DNA of 64,000 nt from DDH964 sp963806685 (GCA_963806685.1 CAWDZB010000023.1:1-64000), one strand, 5' to 3'. Positions 50,489-60,009 are shown, counted from the first letter of the stretch. Numbers and translations: made by a program. Notes: generated by a model from the sequence alone, not told the origin.

Positions 50489-51550
50489 CTATTTGGCCCG
50501 CAGGTACTGGCTCGGCCAGGGAACGTCCACCTGCAGCGCCTTGGCGGCATGGAGCGGCCAGTAGGGGTCGCGCAGCATCTGCCGCGCCAGCAGCACGACG
50601 TCAGCCTGGCCGGTGGCCACGACCTGTTCCGCCTGCGCCGGTTCGAGAATGAAGCCAACCGCGCCGCTGGCCATCCCGGCCTCGGCCCGGACTTTGGCGG
50701 CAAAGGGGACCTGGAAGCCCGGCCCGGTGGGAATCGGCTCGTTCGGCACCACCGCCCCGGAAGAGCAGTCGATCAGGTCCACCCCGATCTCTTTCAGCTC
50801 CCGCGCCAGCAGCACCGACTGGTCGATGTCCCAGCCTCCGGCCGCCCAGTCGGTTGCCGAAATTCTTACGAAAAGCGGCAGGTCCTCCGGCCACGCCTGG
50901 CGTACGGCCCGGGCCACCCGCAGGGGGAAGCGCAGCCGGTTCTCCAGGCAACCGCCATAGTCGTCCTGCCGATGGTTCGCCAGCGGCGAGAGAAACTCAT
51001 GCAGCAGGTAGCCGTGGGCCATGTGGATTTCGAGCATCTGGAAACCGGCTGCCAGGGCCCGGCCAGCCGCGGCGCGGAATTGTTTCTCGACCTGGTCCAG
51101 TTCCTCCAGAGTCATCGCCCGGGGCGCGGGATACCCGGCACCAAAGGGTACCGCGCTGGGGGCCAGGGTCGGCCAGCCGCCTGCCCCTTTTCCCAGCGGT
51201 GCGCCACCTCGCCAGGGTGGTGAACAGGACCCCTTGCGCCCGGCATGGCCGATCTGGATCCCCGCGACGGCCTCCTGTTCGGTGATGAAGCGGGCGATGG
51301 GTGCAAATGCCTCGGTATGGGCATCGCTCCAGATGCCGCTGTCACCCGGGCTGATGCGCCCCTCGGGGCTGACCGCGGTTGCCTCCACCATCACCAGCCC
51401 CGCGCCGCCCACGGCGCGACTCCCCAGGTGAACCAGATGCCAGTCGGTGGGCAAACCGTCGCGGCTCGAATACTGGCACATGGGCGACACGAATATTCGG
51501 TTGCGAAAGGTGATGTTCCCCAGGCTCAAGGAGGAAAACAGCTTGCTCAT
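50489..51550 (-). CDS. namA: NADH:flavin oxidoreductase, YqjM/NamA type (Old Yellow Enzyme family)
   Basis: This 353-residue FMN-dependent TIM-barrel ene-reductase has the YqjM-type markers near the N-terminus: Cys and Tyr in SPMCQYSS, and HLVHLGSRAVGGAGLV. The substrate-binding His pair is in EIHMAHGYLLHEFLSP, followed by NHRQDDYGGCLENRLRF. The FMN phosphate site lies near VVATGQADVVLLARQMLRD. Likely reactions are reduction of activated alkenes, N-ethylmaleimide or nitro compounds with NADPH. It is unlinked to other genes. Confidence 0.92.
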   Translation of the reverse strand: MSKLFSSLSLGNITFRNRIFVSPMCQYSSRDGLPTDWHLVHLGSRAVGGAGLVMVEATAVSPEGRISPGDSGIWSDAHTEAFAPIARFITEQEAVAGIQIGHAGRKGSCSPPWRGGAPLGKGAGGWPTLAPSAVPFGAGYPAPRAMTLEELDQVEKQFRAAAGRALAAGFQMLEIHMAHGYLLHEFLSPLANHRQDDYGGCLENRLRFPLRVARAVRQAWPEDLPLFVRISATDWAAGGWDIDQSVLLARELKEIGVDLIDCSSGAVVPNEPIPTGPGFQVPFAAKVRAEAGMASGAVGFILEPAQAEQVVATGQADVVLLARQMLRDPYWPLHAAKALQVDVPWPSQYLRAK

Positions 51551-51782
51551 GACGTCTCTCCGTACGGCGGATTGGCATGATCCGTTTGCACCGAATCATA
51601 TCGGACCAGAAGCCGGTCCAAATTCAAAATTATGAGTTAAAAAGGCCAAACCTGCCATTTGGCAATCGTCGAAAAAACACGGGGCGATAGGGGAGGATAT
51701 TGGCGGCTTCTCCAAAAGAAATTCGGAAGGACTCTACCTGTTACGGTCGGCAGCAGCGGCAAGTTAAGGCAGACCAATTAGT

Positions 51783-52848
51783 TCAATCAAAAAGCAGCAT
51801 AAGCTTTTCTGCCAGATTCATTTTGATTAACGCGGTAAGCCTTCTGATCTCCATATCTACAAATGGCATTGCCCTGTAGTCGCGCTTTCTATATAAAAGA
51901 TCCTCGACCCAGTGGGTCATTATCAAATGCTGCAAACGAAGTTTCAGCCCTTTTTCGAAATTCTTTTTGCTGATAGGGAAGATGGATAAATAGCCTTCTA
52001 TATAGGATTTGGCGTTATGGAGGGCTTCCTTAACATCATATTCTCCGCGCAAATGGATATGGAGCATGGACTGGGCAAGCTCATAGGCACGTGGCGCCAT
52101 TTCAGCTTTCTCCCAGTCACATATCCCGATAATCTCTCGGGTGTTTTGATCCAGGAATAAATTGCTCTGATGGAAGTCTCCATGCACCAGCGTATCGCAC
52201 GGAATCAGGATTGGATCGGCAATCAGTGGAATGAGCTCAAGTTTCAAATCAATGTATTCAAGAGTCTTAAAGTCTATTTTTTCGCACTTCCCTTTCCCCT
52301 TGATACGTTTTTTATACTTATTCAAAATATTCAAACTGCTAGGAACGGATCTTTGAAGATTTAATGCCTTCCTGGATAGAATGTCCGGTATTCCCTCCAT
52401 GACTCTTTTGATGGATCAAGCCGAGCACCGCTCCCATTTTTTTAAATTCTTCTTTTCCATACTGATGGGAACGGTCGCTTTCCACGAATGGATAAACTGC
52501 ATAAACCTCAGAACCATAACTGACGTGCTTATTGCCGTTCACTGCAGTCATCATGCATATGGCCGGAACGCCATGGCTGCGCATGAACTCCTCGACCCCA
52601 GCAATATGCACAATGTGTTTTTTTATTTCCTTGCGAAAGGCCTTGATAAAATATTTTCCCGAACTGGTCACAAGAAAAAAATTTCGATTGAACAGGCCTT
52701 CCTGGTCGATTGAAATGGCAACAAGTTTACCCAGGTCAAAATCGGACACCAGCCTTTCAAGATGCCGGGGATTCATCGTGGAGCGGGTTGTTCCGCTTCG
52801 CAGGTGGCTCAGTGGATTGCCGAGGACGGTTGCAAGCCATTCGTTCAT
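51783..52848 (-). pseudogene. APH-fold phosphotransferase (aminoglycoside/choline kinase-like), frameshifted
   Basis: Two minus-strand frames overlap near 52340-52400 and together give about 345 residues. The first frame (52848-) has the N-lobe (LVAISIDQEGLFNRNFFLV, FIKAF with the ATP-binding Lys). The second has the catalytic LVHGDFHQSNLFLD and metal site GICDWEKAEM. These are APH-fold kinase motifs. The DNA is clearly AT-richer than its neighbours, suggesting import. Next to the glycosyltransferases it may phosphorylate a sugar or small molecule. A single frame change separates the halves, either real decay or an error. Confidence 0.75.
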
Positions 52849-53065
52849 CTACCCCCCAACACAAGATGACCCACGCACCAAACTGGCGCAGGGCAACCGT
52901 GGCGCTATTGTCCCGATTGGTTAATTCCATTGATTAATTCTGGTCTTTTTGGCCGCTGGCTGCGTTGCGTCTCCTCGGCTTAGCTCAGGCTACGCCTGTG
53001 TCGACACGCTTTGCCACCGACCAAAATGCCTCCGAAATATCTAAAAGGACTAACCAAACGGGTCC

Positions 53066-53758
53066 CTAGGTAATCAGCCCCATTTGGCGACGGCGATCCA
53101 GGGACGCCTTGATGATCCGAACCCGCTGGGTGATAAAAGCGCGCTGGGTGATCCCCTTGTTGCTGGCATGGATACGGCGCCGGAAGACCACCTCGGGGAT
53201 CATCACCATCTTGAGCCCCTGTTCCATGGCGCGCATCACCCAGCTGACGTCCTGGCCGATTTTCCAGTGGGTCTCGTACCGGCCGACGCGGAAGAACGAG
53301 TCGCGCCTGACCACCATGGCGCTGGGCAGGTACCCCGGCACGATGGCCGTGTCACAGGCAATCTTCTCCTTGAGGCTTTCATCGACGTCGGGGCTGAAAA
53401 ACTGCTGCAGGTGGCCGAATAGGATATCCGCCTGCGGATCGGCCGCAAAAGCCGCCATCTGGAGCGAGAGCTTGTCCGGCTGCCACAGGTCGTCGGCATC
53501 CAAAAAAGCGAAGAAATCGCCCTGCGCCGCCTCGATGCCCCGGTTGCGGGCCGCGCCCGTGCCGCCGTTTTCCTGGTAGACATAGTGCACCGAGGGAATG
53601 AAGGGCTTTACCACCTCGGCCGTTCCGTCCGTCGACCCGTCGTCGACGACGATGATCTCGATGGGCCGGTAGGTCTGCGCCTGGGCGCTGCCGATCGCCT
53701 CTGCCAGGTAGCGCTCGCCGTTGTAAACCGGGATGATTACACTGACCAGAGCATTCAC
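53066..53758 (-). CDS. GT2 family glycosyltransferase (first of three)
   Basis: This 230-residue GT-A fold enzyme has SVIIPVYNGERYLAEAI at the N-terminus, IIVVDDGSTDGTAE, NRGIEAAQGDFFAFLDADDLW with the DxD-type metal motif, and a C-terminal RRRIHASNKG, an RxHxxN-like signature shared with the next two genes. No membrane helix is present, so it is a cytoplasmic transferase of a nucleotide-sugar to an unknown acceptor. It is last in a minus-strand operon of HprK-like protein and three GT2 genes. Confidence 0.88.
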   Translation of the reverse strand: MNALVSVIIPVYNGERYLAEAIGSAQAQTYRPIEIIVVDDGSTDGTAEVVKPFIPSVHYVYQENGGTGAARNRGIEAAQGDFFAFLDADDLWQPDKLSLQMAAFAADPQADILFGHLQQFFSPDVDESLKEKIACDTAIVPGYLPSAMVVRRDSFFRVGRYETHWKIGQDVSWVMRAMEQGLKMVMIPEVVFRRRIHASNKGITQRAFITQRVRIIKASLDRRRQMGLIT

Positions 53759-53773
53759 GTTTCGATTTCCTTT

Positions 53774-54451
53774 CTACCCGGATTTGCGGTCAATGGACGT
53801 TTTCAACGACCGTAACAGCTGCGAGAAATTGGGCCGGCCCTGCAGTGACAGGTTGGTGTGGTGCATCCGCCTGAAAAGCAGCATTTCCGGGACAATGCCC
53901 ATCGGGATGCCAGAATCCTTGGCGCGCGAAAACCAATCGATGTCCTCCCCCGTCCGGTAGCGGGTCTGGAAATCCCCGATCGTCTGCAAGGCCTGCCGTT
54001 TTACCATCAGCGTACTGGGAACGTAGCCCGGGTGGTCCGTTTCCAGCAGTTCCCGCTTGAAGGCAGCCTGCACCGGAGCCCCGGGTTCCAGCTGGATGCG
54101 CTGGTGAGTGATGGTGTAGCCGATATCGGGATGTGCCAGATGAAAGCCGATCTGAACACCCAGTTTATTCGGGGTCCAGCGGTCGTCAGCGTCCAGGAAC
54201 GCGATGTATTCACCGTCGGCCAGGGCGATCGCGGCGTTCCGGGCCGCGGATACGCCCTGGTTTTCCTGATGGAGGTGGCGGACTTCCGCGTAGGAGCGGG
54301 CAATCTCGCCGCTACGGTCCGTCGACCCATCGTCGACGACGATGATTTCGAGGGGGCGGTAATCCTGGTCGAGGACGCTCTGAATAGCTTCCTCCAGGTA
54401 CTTTTCCCCATTGTAAACCGGGATGATAACGCTCACCAAAGGATTTCCCAT
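53774..54451 (-). CDS. GT2 family glycosyltransferase (second of three)
   Basis: The ATG at 54451 (MGNPLVSVIIPVYNGEKYL) follows GGGGAA. The 225-residue product contains IIVVDDGSTDRSGE, NAAIALADGEYIAFLDADDRW, EDIDWFSRAKDSG, and RRMHHTNLSLQ near the end. It is a clear paralogue of the genes on both sides. Each likely adds a different sugar or acts on successive acceptors, but the order is unknown. The stop lies 15 bases before the first copy. Confidence 0.88.
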   Translation of the reverse strand: MGNPLVSVIIPVYNGEKYLEEAIQSVLDQDYRPLEIIVVDDGSTDRSGEIARSYAEVRHLHQENQGVSAARNAAIALADGEYIAFLDADDRWTPNKLGVQIGFHLAHPDIGYTITHQRIQLEPGAPVQAAFKRELLETDHPGYVPSTLMVKRQALQTIGDFQTRYRTGEDIDWFSRAKDSGIPMGIVPEMLLFRRMHHTNLSLQGRPNFSQLLRSLKTSIDRKSG

Positions 54452-54537
54452 ATCAATTCCCCTTCCCCTCGCCCAATTGGCCAGCCAATCAAGGCACTTC
54501 AATCAGCGTAGATGTTCAGAGCGCCACTTTGCTGCAC

Positions 54538-55275
54538 CTACCGCTTCTTTGTCCTTTCCATCTCGGCCACCGGCCTCGCGACCCCCTTCCCCAGCTCTTT
54601 CCTGCGATCAAGCGACATCTTGATCACCTGGAGGAATGAGGCACGGCGCTTCAGCTTGTCCTGACTGATATTGCTTTCATGGATACGGTAATAGAGCGCG
54701 ATATTCTCCTGGATGAGAATCGACACCCCCTGTTCCCTGGCCCGCAGAAACCAGTCGACGTCTTCGCTATGGTGCAACGTGGCATTGAAATACCCGATGC
54801 GGTCGAAGACCGATCGCCTGAAAAGCGCGCTGCCCAGGTTGAAGGAGGCGTATGGCTCGCCCAGCGGGCGGTAGCGCCGTTCCGCACTGGATGCGTCGAC
54901 CAGGCACATCCATTGGACAAACCCCTGGACGATGCCCACTTCCGGCCGTGCCTGCAAAAGCGCCAACTGCCGTTCCGTTTTATCCTCCGCCCAAAGGTCA
55001 TCGGCATCCAGAAAGCCGATGATATTGCCGCAGGCCAGCTCCAGACCACGGTTGCGCGCTGCCGAGGGGCCGCTGTTCTCCTGATAAATGTAGTGGATCG
55101 GTCCGGACAGTTTCGCCGCCACTGCGGCGGTGTCGTCACTGGAGCCATCGTCCACGATCAGGATTTCCAGGGGTTGGATCCCCTGTTGCAGCACATTTTT
55201 TACCGCGTCTTCCAGGAAGGAAGCGCTGTTGTAGGAGGGAATGATCACGCTCATTTTATTTTCGCTGTCATTCAT
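54538..55275 (-). CDS. GT2 family glycosyltransferase (third of three)
   Basis: The ATG at 55275 (MNDSENKMSVIIPSYNSA) overlaps the stop of the HprK-like gene (ATGA), so the two are coupled. A longer upstream frame is spurious. The 245-residue product has ILIVDDGSSDDTAA, NRGLELACGNIIGFLDADDLW, HSEDVDWFLRAREQG and YRIHESNISQDKLKRRASF. It is the most diverged of the three paralogues and has the same C-terminal RxHxxN-like motif. Confidence 0.88.
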   Translation of the reverse strand: MNDSENKMSVIIPSYNSASFLEDAVKNVLQQGIQPLEILIVDDGSSDDTAAVAAKLSGPIHYIYQENSGPSAARNRGLELACGNIIGFLDADDLWAEDKTERQLALLQARPEVGIVQGFVQWMCLVDASSAERRYRPLGEPYASFNLGSALFRRSVFDRIGYFNATLHHSEDVDWFLRAREQGVSILIQENIALYYRIHESNISQDKLKRRASFLQVIKMSLDRRKELGKGVARPVAEMERTKKR

Positions 55276-56360
55276 ACTCGTTGTCCATCCTTCAGCAACC
55301 GCAGAATGACGCCGGGGATTTGTCCCAGGGCGGTCCCCAGTTCGAGGTGGTAGCAGGGGACTTTCCGGACGAATCCGGACATCGCGACAAAATCGGAGCG
55401 CCCAGCGCCCGCCAGCTGGAACAGGGTGCTGGGCGCCAGCGCTCTCAGGGCCTCCATGGGAGATGCGGGGGAAAGAGCGGTCGCTTCCCCGCCGGTGACC
55501 CGGGGTAAAAGGACTGCCCGGACGGGAAAGCCGGAGACGACCTTGTGCGGGAAATGATGCTGCAGGTAGATCAGAGCCTTCTCCGTGTCGAGGCGATCCG
55601 CGTTGCTGACGGCAAATGCCAAGTGGGGCAACTGGTCGATATTGTTGCCATTCAGCTTGGCAGAACTGTAAAGGCTGTGGACGTACGGCTCGGCCTCGGT
55701 ATCCAGCACACAATAGTCATCCCCGGCGTACACCAGTTCCGAGTCGAGGCAGGTCAGGGCAGTGGTCGATTTCCCCGAACCGCCCCGGCCGACCAGCAGC
55801 ACTCCCCCCTGGGGGGTGCCGACGGCGGCGGCATGCACCAGTTGCCGGCCGTGCTCCCTCAGCCACCAGTGCAGGATGGTGCGCAGCGGTGCACCGCTCT
55901 CATAGAAAGGGAGCGAAGCGGCATCGCCTGTCCAGTAGACGGCCAGATCCCTGGCGGAATCGAGCATGTCCAGCACGTTGGCATCGAGGTTGTAATGGGT
56001 ATGGATGCGGCCGTCGTTGAAGCCGTGGACTTCGCCGCGGGTAATGTAGTCGCCCGAGGACCAGGGCGGGGAAGGCGCCTGGATTCCGGTGGAAGCGCTG
56101 TCCCAGATGCCGATCGTGAGGGAAGGCTTCTCTCCGGGCGAAGCGGACAGGTGTTCCAGGGCGGGTGTCAGGCGGGATGTCAGGGCCGGGCCGGCGAAGT
56201 GCAGGCGGATCAGATACCCGCCGATATTGAAATAGCGGTCGATAGCACCGGTTGCGCCCCGTTGCGCCTTTTCAAAACAGGAATAAAGGCGTTCGAAAAA
56301 AGCAGCCGGCCCCTCAACGGGACCAACGGACGGATACTCTGAGCATATGCCTTCTGGCAT
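55272..56360 (-). CDS. HprK-like P-loop kinase-related protein
   Basis: A protein of about 362 residues from ATG 56360; a GTG at 56387 is also in frame. The N-terminal half has no known motif. The C-terminal half has a P-loop VLLVGRGGSGKSTTALTCL, then YAGDDYCVLDTE, and resembles the kinase core of HPr kinase/phosphorylase and related serine-kinase-like proteins. Such proteins occur in glycosyltransferase and peptide-modification clusters. It is the first gene of the operon with three GT2 enzymes. It may phosphorylate a carrier, peptide or lipid acceptor. The target is unknown. Confidence 0.75.
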   Translation of the reverse strand: MPEGICSEYPSVGPVEGPAAFFERLYSCFEKAQRGATGAIDRYFNIGGYLIRLHFAGPALTSRLTPALEHLSASPGEKPSLTIGIWDSASTGIQAPSPPWSSGDYITRGEVHGFNDGRIHTHYNLDANVLDMLDSARDLAVYWTGDAASLPFYESGAPLRTILHWWLREHGRQLVHAAAVGTPQGGVLLVGRGGSGKSTTALTCLDSELVYAGDDYCVLDTEAEPYVHSLYSSAKLNGNNIDQLPHLAFAVSNADRLDTEKALIYLQHHFPHKVVSGFPVRAVLLPRVTGGEATALSPASPMEALRALAPSTLFQLAGAGRSDFVAMSGFVRKVPCYHLELGTALGQIPGVILRLLKDGQRV

Positions 56361-56766
56361 GAATTTCACCCGTTCCCGGTTCGCCACCTGGCCAGTAAAT
56401 TCCGTGACCGCCTAGAGCAGATCGAAAAGACCTGGACACCCTTGATTTCACATTATTTAATGCTTTCTTAAAGGTTTACTGCGGCCGCGGGCACCTGTCA
56501 AATTTCCGCCTTGGTGCGGCTCCCAAGCCCCGCTGGTCCCTTACACCAGCCTCGCAACTGGCAATCGAGGCCGGTCCATGGCGCTCCGGTTTATATTTTC
56601 GGTAATATTGAAGGCTGGAACCCGGCGGCAGCCTGTTTCGGCGAGTTTCGATCACCGACCACCGACAGAGCGGCACCTTGTTCATCGGCCACCCCAACTA
56701 TATAGTTTAGACAGCGGGGTCTTGGCGCTGGGTTCTGGAACCCATTGGCATCCAAAGGGAGAATTC
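56361..56766. other. Divergent intergenic region between HprK-like operon and SDR gene
   Basis: These 406 bases hold no credible gene. A short minus-strand frame at 56476-56697 has no ribosome site and no precursor-peptide features. An AT-rich patch at 56450-56475 may contain the operon promoter, but I see no consensus pair. The plus-strand promoter candidate is listed separately. Confidence 0.45.
56678..56706 (+). promoter_or_regulatory. Possible promoter of the SDR gene
   Basis: TTGTTC (56678-56683) and TATAGT (56701-56706) have a 17-base spacer, 61 bases before the ATG at 56767. The -35 box is weak and the -10 box good. Confidence 0.4.
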
Positions 56767-57528
56767 ATGAAAAACGCGAAACTGCTGATCACCGGATGCA
56801 ATGGCGTTGTCGGCCAGGTTTTGTGGCAGGGGTTGCAGGACGATTATGATCTGCATGGGCTGGACATCCGGGAAACCAATGACGACCGGACGTTCCGGGC
56901 GGATATCTCGGATTTTGAAGCGGTCAGGGAGGTGCTGCAGAGGGTCCGGCCGGTTGCCGTCATCCACCTGGCGGGGGATCCAAAACCTGGGGCCGACTGG
57001 GAATCGATCCTGAAAAACAACATCATCGGTACCAGAAACCTGTACGAAGCAGCGAAAGAACATGCCGTAAAAAGGGTCGTATTGGCGAGTTCCAACCGGG
57101 TGACTTCAGGGTATGAGAAGGACCTGCCTCCCCAAGGGAAAATATCCCCCGCCGACCCGGTCAGGCCTGAAAGTTATTACGGCAGCAGCAAGGTGTTTGG
57201 CGAATCCCTCGCCAGGCAGTTCTTCGAACTCTATCGTCTCGAATCGATCTGCCTGCGCCTGGGCGGTGTTCTCAAGTCCGACCTGCCCGGACGGGGGAGG
57301 CAGGAGGCGGTATGGCTCAGTCACCGTGACCTGGTGCAGGTCGTCAGAAAGAGCCTTCAGGCGCCCATCGGGTTTGGCATCTACTATGCCGTTTCCAACA
57401 ATAAAACCAGCCTGTGGGATTTGTCGGCGACCATGAATGATCTCGGCTACCGGCCTTTGGACGACGCCTCGAACATAAGCCTGCTCCGTCGCTCACGGGA
57501 GAAATTGGCCCGCCGGCTGATGCGCTGA
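56767..57528 (+). CDS. NAD-dependent epimerase/dehydratase, uronate-dehydrogenase-like SDR
   Basis: The ATG at 56767 (MKNAKLLITGCNGVVGQVL) follows GGGAG. The 253-residue extended SDR has the NAD loop TGCNGVVG, the HLAGDPKPG segment, NIIGTRNLYEAA, ASSNRVTSGY, and the catalytic YYGSSK (Tyr-x-x-x-Lys). The HLAG and SSN-x-x-GY pattern is like uronate dehydrogenase, so it may oxidise or epimerise a sugar. Being divergent from the glycosyltransferase operon, it could supply or modify a sugar for it. Confidence 0.82.
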   Translation: MKNAKLLITGCNGVVGQVLWQGLQDDYDLHGLDIRETNDDRTFRADISDFEAVREVLQRVRPVAVIHLAGDPKPGADWESILKNNIIGTRNLYEAAKEHAVKRVVLASSNRVTSGYEKDLPPQGKISPADPVRPESYYGSSKVFGESLARQFFELYRLESICLRLGGVLKSDLPGRGRQEAVWLSHRDLVQVVRKSLQAPIGFGIYYAVSNNKTSLWDLSATMNDLGYRPLDDASNISLLRRSREKLARRLMR

Positions 57529-57637
57529 ACCAGAACCGACCGGTCTGGGAGGGGTAAGGCGGAGGGTTGGGCATTCGTTGAGAACGGAGGTCTGGGGGTA
57601 CTCCGGACTCGACGATGTGCTGAGCGGCGGGGTGAAA

Positions 57638-58346
57638 ATGATTCCGGTCCACACCGCTGCAGGTGATTTCCACGTCTGGACCAAGCGGACCGGCAACACA
57701 AGGTCCTGCTGTTGCACGGCGGTCCTGGCCTCACCCATGAGTACCTGGAGGCCTTCGACAGCGACTTCCCTGGCGCCAGCAGCGAGTACTACTACTACGA
57801 CCAGCTCGGGTCTGCTTACAGCGACCAGCCGGACGCCCCGTAGCTGTGGGGAATCTCACGCTTCGTCGAGGAGGTTGATCAGGCCCGCCAGGGCGCTGCT
57901 GAATCTCGACAAAGACAACTTCTACCTCTACGGCCCCTCCTGGGGCGGCATCCTGGCCATCGAGTACGCCTTCAAGTACCAGCAGCACCTCAAGTTTGGT
58001 CATCTCCAACATGATGCCGAGTATCCCGTCCTACAACGATTACGCCGAAAAGGTGTTGGAGCGGGCCATGGGCCAGACCGCGCTGGCCAAGATCAAGGCC
58101 CTGGAGTCCGCCGGAAAGACCGAGGACGACATGGAGCGAGCGAAAACGTTTTACGAGTCGGTGTTCCAGGTCGAACTGCAGCGGCTGAATACCCCGGAAC
58201 TGGAGATGTGGGCTTTTCCAATGGCGATGGACAAGGTGGGAGCCGGCGGCACCCTGGTGAAGATGGCCGGGGTTTCCTCCGGCGGCTGCAGCACCCTGGT
58301 CTACGATACCGAGGGGAACGTGATCGGCCTGCACTCGATGACCTGA
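57638..58346 (+). pseudogene. Decayed alpha/beta hydrolase (proline iminopeptidase-like) fused to a truncated VOC domain
   Basis: Reading across frames from ATG 57638: MIPVHTAAGDFHVWTKR, then LLLHGGPGLTHEYLEAF, then YDQLGSAYSDQPDAP, which is followed by an in-frame TAG. Next come YLYGPSWGGILAIEYA (nucleophile elbow; the usual His of GHSWGG is Pro) and YNDYAEKVL. At about 58130 the sequence passes into a VOC/glyoxalase module (ERAKTFYESVFQVELQRL, then AGGTLVKMAGV), which itself lacks its middle and jumps to LVYDTEGNVIGLHSM. One nonsense change, at least three frameshifts and two deletions show true decay. The hydrolase C-terminal half is missing. Confidence 0.85.
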
Positions 58347-58379
58347 ATTTCAGACCGGAATTGAAACAACCGTTGGAGG

Positions 58380-58778
58380 TCAGTGCACCCGTTGGATCAT
58401 GTAGTTGACGGCCGCTGCGATTTCCGCGTCGCTCAGCCCGGGGACACCGCCGCGCGGCGGCATGGTGCCGATTCCCTGCAGGGTGTTGCGAATCAGCGCT
58501 TCCGGCCCCTTGATCAGGCGATCGGCCCAGGCATCGCTGCTGCCGGTGATCGGGGCGCCCTGGATACCCGTCTCATGGCAGGAGGCGCAGGCATCCTGGT
58601 AGACCAGCCGGCCCTCGGGGAGCCCGGTCGTCGCCGGGCCGGCGGCCATCTCCCTGGCCTGGGGGGACGGCGCCGCAGGCGCGGCTTTTTGCTGTTCGCT
58701 GGTCGTTTCATTCCGGCTGCAGGCTCCCAGCAACAGGACCGATGCAAGCAAAACAAGAATTCCGGTAGCTGGTTTCAT
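58380..58778 (-). CDS. Lipoprotein c-type cytochrome (cytochrome c5-like)
   Basis: A 132-residue protein. The N-terminus has a lipoprotein signal with a lipobox ending LLLGAC, so the mature protein is lipid-anchored at that Cys. A Pro/Ala-rich linker follows, then a small class I cytochrome c domain with the heme motif CASCH and a distal axial Met in GTMPPRGGVP. It probably carries one heme and transfers electrons in the periplasm. It is unlinked to an oxidase or reductase here. Confidence 0.9.
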   Translation of the reverse strand: MKPATGILVLLASVLLLGACSRNETTSEQQKAAPAAPSPQAREMAAGPATTGLPEGRLVYQDACASCHETGIQGAPITGSSDAWADRLIKGPEALIRNTLQGIGTMPPRGGVPGLSDAEIAAAVNYMIQRVH

Positions 58779-58923
58779 CGCGAACTCCTTATCGGCTGGC
58801 AGGCTCTTGGTAAAGTACTACCAAGGAGAATTCTGTTTGTCATCCCCAGATCCGGTTTGACTTCCAGTCGGCAACAACTATCCTAGCCCTGACAACCCTT
58901 CCCCCTCGACCCCGGAGAGAACC

Positions 58924-59964
58924 ATGGCCCGTCCCAACGACACCTCCTTCTACCGCACCCTCCCCCTGAGCGGTGACCTCGACCTGCGCCGCGGCTTCAT
59001 GGTAGTCAACGAGCCGCTGCTCGGCAACCTGCGCTTCGGCCGGTTCCTCGAGGTCCTCGATAAGATGGCCGAGGATACGGCTCTCAACTACGTACGCCAG
59101 TTCCATCCCGAGGCGCGGGTGGTCACCGCGGCCATCGACGAAATTCTCATCAAGCATGCCGCCGACGTCACCCGCGACATCGTCCTGCAGGCGCGTATCA
59201 ACCATGTCGGCCGCACCTCGATGGAGGTCGGCATCCGTGTCGAGCACCCCGGCAACCCGGCCATCCATATCGCCTCCTGCTTCTTCACCATGGTCGCTCG
59301 AATCGGCGTCGGGGAGACCTCGCAGAGCGTCACCATCCCGCCCCTGGAGTACGTCGACGACCTGGAAAAGCAACGCTACGCCAATGTCCTCGCCAGCCGT
59401 GAGGCCTACCGTTCCGAGCAGCATATCGCCCTGGAGCCGCCAAGCCACGAGGAGTACGAACTGCTCAACCGCCTTCATCAGGCCCAGGAAGACCCGGATT
59501 TCAACGGCCTGCTCGCGGGCAGCCTGGTCGCCGATTCCTGGGAGCGGATGTATCCGGAACAGGAGAACGTCCCTACCACCATCTTTGGCGGCTACCTGGT
59601 GCGTCGCGCCTACGAGCTCTCCTCGATCTGCGCCGAGCTGGTAGCCCCGAACCGTCCGGTGATCGTCGCCGTCAACCGCATCAACTTCTTCTACCCGGTG
59701 CGCCTGGGTGACAAGCTCCACTACACCAGCCGCATCGTCTACACCGGCAAGACCTCCCTCTCGGTCGAGGCGAGTATCCGCCGCATCAGCCGGGACCGCA
59801 CCAGCCAGGCCCTATCCAACTCCTGCCTCTTCACCTTCGTCAACGTCGACAGGGACCTCTCCCCGCAGCCGGTGCCGACCATCCACCCTTCTACCTACAG
59901 CGAGGATGCCCGTTACCTGCAGGCCTTCCGGCGCAGCAAGGGACTTGGCCGCCACCTGCACTAG
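58924..59964 (+). CDS. Double-hotdog acyl-CoA thioesterase-like protein
   Basis: This 346-residue protein has two hotdog domains in tandem (about residues 15-155 and 185-320), each with a beta-strand pattern and HotDog helix, like acyl-CoA hydrolases of the ACOT/BFIT type. Supporting stretches are YVRQFHPEARVVTAAIDEI, VGRTSMEVGIRVEHPG, and YTGKTSLSVEASIRRI in the second. It hydrolyses acyl-CoA, but the chain length is unknown. It is monocistronic and convergent with the NmrA-like gene. Confidence 0.85.
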   Translation: MARPNDTSFYRTLPLSGDLDLRRGFMVVNEPLLGNLRFGRFLEVLDKMAEDTALNYVRQFHPEARVVTAAIDEILIKHAADVTRDIVLQARINHVGRTSMEVGIRVEHPGNPAIHIASCFFTMVARIGVGETSQSVTIPPLEYVDDLEKQRYANVLASREAYRSEQHIALEPPSHEEYELLNRLHQAQEDPDFNGLLAGSLVADSWERMYPEQENVPTTIFGGYLVRRAYELSSICAELVAPNRPVIVAVNRINFFYPVRLGDKLHYTSRIVYTGKTSLSVEASIRRISRDRTSQALSNSCLFTFVNVDRDLSPQPVPTIHPSTYSEDARYLQAFRRSKGLGRHLH

Positions 59965-60009
59965 GGAGAGACGGGAAGCCGCTTGATACTGCCACCGGTT
60001 CAAAATGAA

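Noticed and set aside
52945..53025. Possible attC-like or dispersed repeat in the gap between the APH kinase and the first glycosyltransferase
   Set aside because: It has short inverted segments (AGGC/GCCT) but no integron features and no second copy in the window.
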